64,000 nucleotides of DNA from Pseudomonadales bacterium. Lineage in GTDB: Bacteria; Pseudomonadota; Gammaproteobacteria; Pseudomonadales; Azotimanducaceae. Shown here piece after piece: positions 8,656 to 16,829 of the stretch. Position 1 is the first letter of the stretch. The number at the start of each line of letters is the position of its first letter. Made by a program: the position numbers and the translations under genes. Where the stretch lies: the NCBI GenBank assembly GCA_022822135.1, contig JAJECH010000055.1:62001-126000 (forward strand). The letters run 5' to 3'. Under the pieces are notes generated by a model. It was not told the DNA's origin and ran no database searches. It was given only the letters and a program-made list of their open reading frames with translations.

Positions 8656-10737
8656 GTGGTCCGAAAATTCATTCAAAAGCGGCAAGTCGACCGGACTTCT
8701 GATACGACACAGAAAGACCACACAATTGTCAGTGGCTTCAAAGCGGGTGCTCAGTTTGATGATCGCATCGACACTGCTCCCGAAATATCGCATGTTGAGT
8801 CATTGAGGATCGTCCTACGGGGATTTAAGTGGCTCAAATACGTTAAGGTGCTATTCGCCACGCGATGGGCGATGCGGACCGTGATGATCATCCCAGGACT
8901 GTTTCTCGGTTGGTTTGCAAAAATCGTCATCGATCACGTGATTTTGCAGGTCCCGCTCGTCGCTGACGACGTGAACTTCCCACCACATATGCACTGGTTA
9001 TTGGAAATCCTCGAAGGTCGTGAGCCGCTAAACATTGCATTGATTCTGCTCACGATTTATGTTGTGGGACTCGTTCTTATCGGAACGAGAGCGGGAGGTA
9101 CAGGCGCTGGTCTGTATGGTGGTCGGGACGCCGCTAGCAACGCTGAAAACGCAGTGAGTGGCAATCAAGGGGGTGCATGGACAGGTAGTGAAGCTGGAGG
9201 AATCTGGGGCATTACCGAGTGGTGGGTGAGCGTCCGACTGTCTCAACGATTCATCAATCGTCTACGCACTGACTTATTTAGACGGCTAATACGCGCGCCA
9301 ATGACCCGGATTGACGATCAAGCGGTCGGAGACTCGCTGTATCGCACACTGTACGACACCCCTATGGTGTTCACCAATATCACAGAGACCGTGTTCTCGC
9401 CGTTCTTTATTTTTGTTGGTCTTGGTCTTACGTTCTATCAGCTTTGGTGGACGTATTCGGAAGCGTCGATGCTGATCATAGGTCTCATGGCGCTGATGAT
9501 CCCGATCACGATTTTCACGACAATCGCGCCGTCGAAATGGATTCGACGGATGACTCAGAACCAGCGTGCAGCCGGTGCAGCGACGACGAATACGCTCGAA
9601 GAGACCATGAACAACATCAGTGCAGTTCAAAGTCTCGGTGCCATGAAAACAGAGAAAGAACGTTTTGCCAATCGTTCTGCTCATGCCTTCTGGCGTGCCC
9701 GTATCGCCATGTTCCCTTGGCTAGGTGTTGGGATCATTCTGGAGATTGTGGGTTGGCCTTTAGGGTTTTATCTTGCTTGGCATGTCACCAATATGGTGAT
9801 CGAAGGGCAACTAACTGTCGGCGATTTCGGCGCATTGTTCGGCATGTATATGGGATTACGAGGATCGTTTCAGGGATTAGGTCGACTCTGGTTGAATGTT
9901 CAAGACCAAGCCGCCGCGGCACGCCGAGTGTTTTTCTTCATGGATCTTGTGGTGGACGATGAAGAACACCAACCCGGCAATAAGCTAGGACCCATAGAAG
10001 CGGGAGTTCAACTAGAAAACGTTGGATTCAAGTACCCGAACGGTCATGAAGCACTAAAGGACATCAATCTTGAGCTACGCATCGGTGAGATCGTTGCAAT
10101 TGTCGGTCCGACCGGGTGCGGCAAGACGTCTTTAGCCTACCTCCTACCCTCGTTTCTTAAACCGACATCCGGTCGCGTGTTGGTCGACGATCATGACGTA
10201 ATGCAAATCGATCTCGAGTCCTTGCGAAGACAAACGTCGTATATCTTTCAGGAACACTTGCTACTTTCTGAGTCGATCCGATCGAATCTGAGCTTGGCCA
10301 ATCCGGATGCGACCGAAGAAGATATGGTGAAAGCACTTGAGTCGGCAAGTTGTATGGAATTCATTGAAGAACTTCCGGATGGAATCGATACGGTACTTGG
10401 ACGGTCAGGCGACACGTTATCGGTTGGTCAACAACAACGACTAAGTATCGCTCGCGGATTGGTACGCAATGCAAAGATCATGGTACTAGATGAACCGACT
10501 GCCGCGCTCGATCCTCAAACTGAGAATCTACTCGTACGCTCTTTACGCAGTGAAGCTGATGACCGATTGGTGGTCGTCATTGCACACCGTTTATCGACCA
10601 TTCGCCAGGCGGATAAGATCGTCTTTCTCGATGAAGGAGAAGTCAAAGAGGTTGGTAGTCACGAGGAATTAATGTCGCACGAAGACGGTCCGTATCGGGA
10701 ATTCGTCAATCTTCAATCGTCTACCCAGCCAGCGTAG
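8656..10737 (+). CDS. ABC exporter half-transporter, subunit 2 (membrane + ATPase)
   Basis: A 693-residue partner of the upstream exporter half, starting at GTG nine bases after its stop. The start 'VVRKFIQKRQ' matters because it is copied in the decayed gene further downstream. A glycine-rich loop lies between the first two membrane segments (about residues 140-185), an unusual extracytoplasmic insertion. The ATPase domain has Walker A 'GPTGCGKTS' near 484, Walker B 'IMVLDEPTAALD' and 'AHRLST'. The signature is 'LSVGQQQR' instead of LSGGQ. The partner also deviates (LSSGQ), so neither composite ATP site has the textbook signature. Role: ATP-driven export across the inner membrane, substrate unknown. 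Confidence 0.9.
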   Translation: MVRKFIQKRQVDRTSDTTQKDHTIVSGFKAGAQFDDRIDTAPEISHVESLRIVLRGFKWLKYVKVLFATRWAMRTVMIIPGLFLGWFAKIVIDHVILQVPLVADDVNFPPHMHWLLEILEGREPLNIALILLTIYVVGLVLIGTRAGGTGAGLYGGRDAASNAENAVSGNQGGAWTGSEAGGIWGITEWWVSVRLSQRFINRLRTDLFRRLIRAPMTRIDDQAVGDSLYRTLYDTPMVFTNITETVFSPFFIFVGLGLTFYQLWWTYSEASMLIIGLMALMIPITIFTTIAPSKWIRRMTQNQRAAGAATTNTLEETMNNISAVQSLGAMKTEKERFANRSAHAFWRARIAMFPWLGVGIILEIVGWPLGFYLAWHVTNMVIEGQLTVGDFGALFGMYMGLRGSFQGLGRLWLNVQDQAAAARRVFFFMDLVVDDEEHQPGNKLGPIEAGVQLENVGFKYPNGHEALKDINLELRIGEIVAIVGPTGCGKTSLAYLLPSFLKPTSGRVLVDDHDVMQIDLESLRRQTSYIFQEHLLLSESIRSNLSLANPDATEEDMVKALESASCMEFIEELPDGIDTVLGRSGDTLSVGQQQRLSIARGLVRNAKIMVLDEPTAALDPQTENLLVRSLRSEADDRLVVVIAHRLSTIRQADKIVFLDEGEVKEVGSHEELMSHEDGPYREFVNLQSSTQPA

Positions 10738-10854
10738 TTAGATCGATTTAAAGTAACCTGCTATTTGTATTTTCGGGATTGTTGTTAGCGCGGTTTTCAT
10801 GTGGTAGATGCAGTCAGTTGACGAACTTCTCACGGTACATTAGTGTTTAGCGCC

Positions 10855-11387
10855 GTGATTCGCAATTTCATCCAACGACGCAGATGTCCTACATCTTTCA
10901 GGAGCATCTCCTACTTGCCGAGTCGATTCGTTCCAATCTGAGTTTGGCGAATCCCGAAGCGACGGAGAAAGACATGCTTAGAGCGCTTGAGGCTGCAAGT
11001 TGCATGGAGTTCGTTCAGGACTTACCTGATGGCATTGATACCGTTCTCGGACGCTCAGGTGATACATTGTCAGTTGGGCAACAACAGCGTCTCAGTATTG
11101 CTCGAGGGTTAGTTCGTGACGCGAAGGTTGTGATTTTGGACGAACCTACAGACGCTCTAGATCCGCAAACAGAGATTCTGCTGGTGCGGGCACTGCGAAG
11201 CCAGGCAGATGATCGCCTAGTTGTCGTTATCGCGCATCGCCTATCGACGATTCGACAAGCGGACAAGATCGTCTTTCTTGAGGAGGGGAAAGTTAAGGAA
11301 GTCGGGGATCACGACGAATTGATGTCTCGCGAAGACGGAGCCTATCGTGAGTTCGTTCGTCTTCAGTCGTCTTCCGAAGCAACTTAG
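10855..11387 (+). pseudogene. Decayed third ABC exporter copy with a large internal deletion
   Basis: GTG at 10855 begins 'VIRNFIQRRR', matching the start of the upstream exporter subunit 2 (VVRKFIQKRQ). After ten codons the sequence jumps to the equivalent of about residue 523 of that protein, in another frame. From ATG 10884 an open frame of 167 codons ('SYIFQEHLLLAESIRS' onward) is over 80% identical by hand count to the parent's C-terminal ATPase half. Signature 'LSVGQQQR', Walker B and switch His are present, but Walker A and all membrane helices are gone. The simplest history is duplication of the whole gene, then an internal deletion of about 1.5 kb. Translation from 10884 is possible but lacks a clear ribosome-binding site. 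Confidence 0.85.
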
Positions 11388-11397
11388 CGCACTGGGA

Positions 11398-12555
11398 TCA
11401 TTTTTCCGCGAAAGCTGAGAATCCGTACAGATTAGCCGCATTTTCACACGTTACTTTGCGTTTGACAGCGTCTGATACGCCTTCAAATTCACGGGCAATA
11501 AACTCCTGAGAATCTGGCCATACGCCGTCAGGGTGAGGAAAGTCGCTCCCCCACATCACGTTCTCTTCGCCGAGGATATCGAGCAATCGTAAACCGACTG
11601 GATCGCTTTGATAGGTGGCGTAACACTGTCGGTGCCAGTACTCGGATGGTTTCATTGTCAACGTCAGATCCGCGAACTGATCTTCCCACTCCAGGTCCAT
11701 GTGCTCGAGTAGGTACGGGATCCAACCGATACCTGCTTCACCAATGACGATCTTTAGGTCGGGATAGGTTTCAAGGACGCCGCCATAAACGACCTCCATG
11801 AGGACCGTCGCCATTGCGAGTTGGAAGCCGGTGATGTGAACTGCGAATGCCTGACGTCGTTGCAGCGGACCTAGTGTGGCATAGTCGTAGCTCATCTTTG
11901 GACCGATGGTATGGAAGTGCAGTGGCAACCGAGCGGTTTCGATGGCGGCCCACAATGGCTCCCAATCAGGGTGGAAGAGCGGCAGCATGTCGTGCGTGAT
12001 GGCAACTTCGATGCCACGAACCGCGCCACGCGCCGCGACCCGCTCTACTTCCGCAACTGCGTCGTCGATGGACGCACCCGTGATGCTTGCGATGCCTGCA
12101 TAGCGATCAGGATGCCTGTCGCAGAAATCAGCCAACCATTCGTTATAGATGCGTACGAGCTCAACAGCCGCTTCGTCGTCCTGTAAACGCATGGATGCGC
12201 CTAACACCCCGTATAGCACTTCCGCTTGAATACCGTCCCGTTCCTGATCTTTCAGACGTAAATCAGGATCCGTCAACCGCGGGATACCCTTTTCGCCGTC
12301 GTCGTACAACCCCTGTGCGGCCATCCGGTCAGATCGATGAATTTCTCCAGGTACGTACCGCCTACCCGCGGAACCCATGCCGTTTTGCAGACCGAAACGT
12401 GCGCCGTTCTTAGATGTCCAGAACCGGCCTGACGAAGTTTCTTCGACGTAAGGCATTCGATCGCGCAAATCGGCTGAGCAACGCCGTTGAAAGAGGTCTT
12501 CAGGCAACCAAGGAAAGTCGATATGGCAATCGGCGGAAATGACGTCATACTTCAT
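11398..12555 (-). CDS. Amidohydrolase family 2 metal-dependent hydrolase
   Basis: A 385-residue TIM-barrel protein of the amidohydrolase_2 (ACMSD-like) group. It shows an N-terminal 'VISADCHIDFP' (metal-binding His region), 'LPLHFHTIG' in the middle of the barrel and 'VMWGSDFPHPDG' near the end, where the metal-binding Asp lies. Such enzymes decarboxylate or hydrolyse aromatic and cyclic acids. The ATG start is clear. The gene is convergent with the decayed ABC copy and divergent from the efflux operon at 12.7 kb. Substrate not predictable. Confidence 0.85.
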   Translation of the reverse strand: MKYDVISADCHIDFPWLPEDLFQRRCSADLRDRMPYVEETSSGRFWTSKNGARFGLQNGMGSAGRRYVPGEIHRSDRMAAQGLYDDGEKGIPRLTDPDLRLKDQERDGIQAEVLYGVLGASMRLQDDEAAVELVRIYNEWLADFCDRHPDRYAGIASITGASIDDAVAEVERVAARGAVRGIEVAITHDMLPLFHPDWEPLWAAIETARLPLHFHTIGPKMSYDYATLGPLQRRQAFAVHITGFQLAMATVLMEVVYGGVLETYPDLKIVIGEAGIGWIPYLLEHMDLEWEDQFADLTLTMKPSEYWHRQCYATYQSDPVGLRLLDILGEENVMWGSDFPHPDGVWPDSQEFIAREFEGVSDAVKRKVTCENAANLYGFSAFAEK

Positions 12556-12673
12556 GTGCGAAAGACTCGTTAGACGCGATAGTCAAGGGATACAACAGGG
12601 AACGCCCGCATTTTAAGCGACTGGAATCTTCTTAAAATGCGTATCACAAAGAGACTCCAACGATTTTCCTTCC

Positions 12674-14185
12674 ATGAAAAAGGCTTGGCTAACGCTTGCC
12701 ATCCTTGTCGTCATTGCCGGCGTTGCTGGTGGTACGGTGTACGCGATGCGCGACAACGGCGATACTTTTGAATACGAACAAAAAGCAATCGAGGTCGGCG
12801 ATGTCGAAAGCGTAGTGAACGCGACCGGCGCGCTTGAACCGGTTAATACAGTGATTGTCGGTACTGAAGTCTCGGGTCAAATCTCGGAACTTCTGGTCGA
12901 TTTCAACGATAAGGTCGAACAAGGTCAGGTGATCGCGCGCCTGGATCCACGTACTTTTGAAGCAAGGCTGTTACAACGTGAAGCCGATGTTGAAGTGGCG
13001 AATGCCAATATTCAGAGTCGTAATGCCGAGCTGACAAGATCGCGTAGCAATATGAAGCGTGCGCAACGCGAGCTTTCGCGTCGAGAGGAACTTTCATTGG
13101 ATGGTCACGTTTCGGTATCCGAACTGGAAAACGACAAAAACGCGCTCGATCAAGCCATTGCGGCGGTAGAGATCGCTACTGCCTCGGTGACGAATGCGCA
13201 TGCTGGACTCACACAGTCAGAAGCAGCGTTGGCACAAGCCAAACTGGACCTCGAACGAACATACATACGCGCACCGATCTCAGGAACCGTGATTAACCGG
13301 GCGGTTGAGATAGGTCAAACTGTCGCAGCAAGCTTCTCAGCCCCGGAGTTATTTGTGATCGCTCATGATTTGCATGAAATGAAGGTAGAAGCGAGCGTGG
13401 ACGAGGCAGACGTTGGCCGACTACGTGAAGGATTACCCGCGCGATTTACCGTTGATGCCTACCCTGATCGCGATTTCAATGGTCGAGTTTCGCAGATTCG
13501 AAAGTCGCCGACCGAAAACCAAAGCGTTGTCACTTATAAGGTAATTGTCACTGCACGTAACGACGACCTGTCATTGTTTCCGGGTATGACCGCAAACGTT
13601 GATATGGTGCTTGGTCGACGTCAAGACGTACTAACCATTCCTAATTCAGCGCTGACATATGCGCCACGCGGAAGCCAACCAGAGTCTCAATCCAGCGGTG
13701 GACCGACTGGCGGCGGACCCGGTGGCGGCGGTGGCAGATCGGGTGGTGGCGGCGGCTTCATGACGCCAGAACAACGAGCAGAGCAACTTGCACAGCAACT
13801 CGATCTGAATGCAGACCAAACTTCGAAAGTCGCCGATATCTATCAATCGTCCATGCAACGCATGCAGGCAATGTTCGCAGGCGGGGCAGGTCGCGGTGGA
13901 TCGCCAGGTGGTTCCAGTGACATGCGCCAACGGATGATGAATCTTTTCAATGAAGCCAACAAAGAAATCGCCGAGATACTCGAACCTGAACAACGAGCCA
14001 AGTTCGAGGAAATGAATGCGATGCGCGGTGGCAACCGTCAATCGGTATATGTACTGACTGAGACGGGCGAGGAAGAACGCAAATCGATCGTGATTGGCTT
14101 GCAAGACGACAACATGGCGGAAGTCGTGTCAGGGTTGGATGAAGGCGATATGGTGATCGTTCGAGCGAAGCGGGCCGCCACATAA
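12674..14185 (+). CDS. MacA-like periplasmic adaptor of tripartite efflux with Gly-rich and Spy-like insertion
   Basis: A 503-residue membrane-fusion protein. An N-terminal membrane anchor (residues 4-24) is followed by the lipoyl-like domain ('VSGQISELLVDFNDKVEQGQ'), a long alpha-helical hairpin (about 90-190) and the beta-barrel ('IRAPISGTVINRAVEIGQTV'). Between the barrel and the C-terminal membrane-proximal domain sits an extra segment: a glycine-rich linker (about 339-363), then a helical part with 'LDLNADQTSKV' and 'ILEPEQRAKFEEM' (about 363-450). These resemble the LTxxQ motifs of Spy/CpxP-type periplasmic chaperones. Standard MacA proteins of about 370-390 residues lack this. The stop overlaps the next ATG by one base, giving a macA-macB-type operon. 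Confidence 0.9.
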   Translation: MKKAWLTLAILVVIAGVAGGTVYAMRDNGDTFEYEQKAIEVGDVESVVNATGALEPVNTVIVGTEVSGQISELLVDFNDKVEQGQVIARLDPRTFEARLLQREADVEVANANIQSRNAELTRSRSNMKRAQRELSRREELSLDGHVSVSELENDKNALDQAIAAVEIATASVTNAHAGLTQSEAALAQAKLDLERTYIRAPISGTVINRAVEIGQTVAASFSAPELFVIAHDLHEMKVEASVDEADVGRLREGLPARFTVDAYPDRDFNGRVSQIRKSPTENQSVVTYKVIVTARNDDLSLFPGMTANVDMVLGRRQDVLTIPNSALTYAPRGSQPESQSSGGPTGGGPGGGGGRSGGGGGFMTPEQRAEQLAQQLDLNADQTSKVADIYQSSMQRMQAMFAGGAGRGGSPGGSSDMRQRMMNLFNEANKEIAEILEPEQRAKFEEMNAMRGGNRQSVYVLTETGEEERKSIVIGLQDDNMAEVVSGLDEGDMVIVRAKRAAT

Positions 14186-14886
14186 TGAGTGAGATCATTC
14201 ACTGCGAGAATCTAAGCAAGACGTACTACTTAGGCGACGAGGAAGTTCACGCCCTCGATGATGTTTCGATCAAACTGGGACGTGGCGACTATGCCGCGGT
14301 TATGGGACCGTCAGGATCAGGCAAATCCACGTTTATGAACATCGTCGGTTGTCTAGACACTCCAGATACGGGCAATCTTTGGCTCGATGGTGAAGAAGTG
14401 AGTCAGATGTCTAGGAATGAGCTTGCCGGTATAAGAAATAAAAAGATCGGATTTGTATTCCAGCAATTCAATCTCTTAGGTCGCACGTCGGCGCTGGACA
14501 ACGTCGCACTCCCTTTGCTCTATGCGGGCATGAAACGCCACGATCGTCGCGAGCGCGCATACGCGGCGCTTGAACGCGTCGGTCTTAAAGATCGCGTAGG
14601 TCATCACCCGACGCAGCTCTCCGGTGGTCAGCAACAGCGTGTCGCGATCGCGCGCGCGTTGGTCAACGAGCCAGCAATATTGCTCGCGGACGAACCGACC
14701 GGTGCGCTCGACACGCACACGGGTGAAGAGATCATGGATATCTTCGACGACTTAAATCAGTCAGGCTTGACGATCGTGCTCGTCACACACGAGTATTTGA
14801 TTGCCGCACATGCTCACCAGATGATTCGGTTTTTAGATGGAAAGATCACCGGAGTCGAACAACTGAAGGCGGCGGAGGCCGCGTAG
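14185..14886 (+). CDS. MacB-type ABC transporter ATP-binding protein
   Basis: A 233-residue ATPase of the LolD/MacB/FtsE group. Walker A 'GPSGSGKST' is near residue 41, signature 'LSGGQQQR' near 146 and Walker B 'ILLADEPTGALDTHTGEE' near 165, with the switch His in 'LVTHEY'. It lies between adaptor and permease genes and overlaps the former by one base. It therefore powers the efflux permease encoded next; in E. coli MacB the two are fused, while split versions like this are common. Confidence 0.92.
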   Translation: MSEIIHCENLSKTYYLGDEEVHALDDVSIKLGRGDYAAVMGPSGSGKSTFMNIVGCLDTPDTGNLWLDGEEVSQMSRNELAGIRNKKIGFVFQQFNLLGRTSALDNVALPLLYAGMKRHDRRERAYAALERVGLKDRVGHHPTQLSGGQQQRVAIARALVNEPAILLADEPTGALDTHTGEEIMDIFDDLNQSGLTIVLVTHEYLIAAHAHQMIRFLDGKITGVEQLKAAEAA

Positions 14887-14888
14887 AT

Positions 14889-16127
14889 ATGGATGTTCTG
14901 GAACTGATTCGTGTCGCGTGGAGTTCGATTCGCGTTCACAAGATGCGTAGTTTCTTGACGATCCTTGGTATCATGATCGGTGTTGCGTGTGTGATCACCA
15001 TGATGACCGTAACCGCTGGCGCACAGCATGACATTGATCGACAGATGCGCGAAATGGGAAGCAACCTCATGATGGTTTATGCCGGAAGCTGGCGTAGTCG
15101 TGGTGGCGTACGCAGTGCGGCGGGATCGAATGCGGTATTGACTGAGGATGACGCTGAAGCCATCAAACGAGAGATTCCTGAAATACTAGCTGCGGCTCCG
15201 ACGGTGCGCGGCTATGCACAAGTCGTGGTTGGAAATCGAAACTGGAACTCTTCGGTGTACGGTATCGACGAGGATTTTCTCGTTGTGCGCAATTGGGGTG
15301 TGAACGAAGGTAGATTGTTTGAACCGTCAGAACTTAGCCGTGGTTCTCGTGTCGCGTTGGTTGGTTCAACCACTGCAACCGAGCTTTTCGGTGAAGGTCA
15401 GGTTCTCGGTCAGACCATTCGAGTTCAAAACGTCCAATTTACGGTTGTCGGATTGCTTGCCTCGAAGGGAATGGCGCCTGGTTCGACTTCGTTCGACCAA
15501 GATAGTGTGATATTGATACCGCTCAAGACCGCTCGAACGCGCTTACTAGGTCGGCAAGGTGTAGCTGGAGACTCAGTTGAATATATCTACATCTCGGTCG
15601 AAAACGAAGATGACATGGTTTATGTCGAAGACGAGATTAAGAAGCTACTGCATGCACGTCATAGGATTGATCTTGAACGCGAAGCGTTCTCAGTCAACAA
15701 CATGTCAGAGTGGATTGAATCCCGACTTGAGCAGCAAAACACGTTTAACTCATTACTTTCGGTGATTGCAGCGGTGTCGTTGATTGTCGGTGGCATCGGG
15801 ATCATGAACATCATGCTGGTTTCGGTGACCGAACGAACGAGAGAAATCGGCCTACGTATGGCGGTAGGCGCGCGCAACACTGACATCATGCAGCAGTTTC
15901 TGGTTGAAGCGATTGCCCTGTGTATCGCTGGTGGCATTCTTGGAATTGCGATGTCGGTAGCCGTGAGCACCGGGGCATCTTACCTTGCTGGATGGCCGAT
16001 CTACTTTCAATGGTGGGTGCTCATGATGGCAGTTGCTTTTTCAGGCGTGATCGGGATCTTCTTTGGGTTCTATCCGGCTCGAAGTGCTGCGAATAAGGAC
16101 CCGATCGAAGCGCTACGTACGGAGTAG
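14889..16127 (+). CDS. MacB-type ABC transporter permease
   Basis: A 412-residue permease with the four-helix MacB topology. One helix near residues 18-40 precedes a large periplasmic domain (about 45-270), and three helices follow near 280-305, 330-355 and 370-395. Family motifs visible are 'MRSFLTILGIMIGVACVITM' at the start, 'GGIGIMNIMLVSVTERTREI' and 'GFYPARSAANKDPIEALR' at the end. The spacing to the upstream ATPase gene is two bases. With the adaptor and an outer-membrane TolC encoded elsewhere it would export antibiotics, peptides or siderophores; substrate not predictable. Confidence 0.92.
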   Translation: MDVLELIRVAWSSIRVHKMRSFLTILGIMIGVACVITMMTVTAGAQHDIDRQMREMGSNLMMVYAGSWRSRGGVRSAAGSNAVLTEDDAEAIKREIPEILAAAPTVRGYAQVVVGNRNWNSSVYGIDEDFLVVRNWGVNEGRLFEPSELSRGSRVALVGSTTATELFGEGQVLGQTIRVQNVQFTVVGLLASKGMAPGSTSFDQDSVILIPLKTARTRLLGRQGVAGDSVEYIYISVENEDDMVYVEDEIKKLLHARHRIDLEREAFSVNNMSEWIESRLEQQNTFNSLLSVIAAVSLIVGGIGIMNIMLVSVTERTREIGLRMAVGARNTDIMQQFLVEAIALCIAGGILGIAMSVAVSTGASYLAGWPIYFQWWVLMMAVAFSGVIGIFFGFYPARSAANKDPIEALRTE

Positions 16128-16167
16128 AGCTTTAAACACTCTTATCCGAAACTAGCGTATCAGCGTG

Positions 16168-16734
16168 ATGTGGGCTACAGCGAATCATCTTTCTTCGAAG
16201 TCGTACAAACTATGTGTAGTGTGTACGGCGTTATGTCTCATTGGCTGCGGTACCGCTACGAGCTCCCTAAGTTCAATTGTTCCGTATGGAGTTGACCTCA
16301 CTGGCGTATGGGTACTTGATGAATCTCGGAGCGATGAACCACCGGACAATAGCAAAGCGCTTCAGCGACTGAAAGCGGCCGAGATAGAAGGTAAGCGATC
16401 GGATTCGTTCGGCTCAATTCTTTACGCGGCTCAAGATTTCCCGGTTATCGCGGCGAAACGCTTATCGATTGATCAAGACGAGAGTTCGATCGGTATCTCG
16501 TATGGTGATGGACAACACCGCGATCTCATTTGGGGTCTACAGACACGAGCAGAATGGAACGTCGATGCAGGTTGGGAGCAAAGACGACTCGTGGTGAAGT
16601 CTGTAGTTAGTCACACACAAGGAACCGAACGGTATCAGATAGAACCTGATGGCAACACGTTGGTGGTGAATGTAGCGATCCGTGCTGGACCCGATCGAAG
16701 AAGCTTCCTCAGAACCTACACAAGAGGTCAATAG
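16168..16734 (+). CDS. Predicted lipoprotein, unknown function
   Basis: A protein of about 188 residues with a lipoprotein-type signal: basic start, hydrophobic stretch and 'CLIGC' lipobox, with the acylated Cys near residue 27. The mature part begins with a 'DLTGVWVLDESRSD' segment resembling small beta-barrel (lipocalin-like) lipoproteins. ATG 16168 follows an in-frame GTG at 16165; either may be used. It lies just after the efflux operon on the same strand and may be its last gene, followed by a hairpin. I do not recognise a specific family. Confidence 0.6.
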   Translation: MWATANHLSSKSYKLCVVCTALCLIGCGTATSSLSSIVPYGVDLTGVWVLDESRSDEPPDNSKALQRLKAAEIEGKRSDSFGSILYAAQDFPVIAAKRLSIDQDESSIGISYGDGQHRDLIWGLQTRAEWNVDAGWEQRRLVVKSVVSHTQGTERYQIEPDGNTLVVNVAIRAGPDRRSFLRTYTRGQ

Positions 16735-16768
16735 CCCGCTGAAGAAAGTCGTAGCGTATGAATAGGAA

Positions 16769-16801
16769 CGGTGCGCAAGGTGCTCATAACCTCGCGCACC
16801 G
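16769..16801. terminator. Probable bidirectional terminator hairpin
   Basis: An 8-bp stem CGGTGCGC / GCGCACCG is extended inside by AGGT / ACCT around a seven-base loop. It sits between the lipoprotein gene and the convergent symporter gene. There is no long T-run on either side, so termination strength is uncertain, but the place between convergent genes fits. Confidence 0.5.
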
Positions 16802-16829
16802 CACCGTTTAAAGCAATATACCTGACAAG

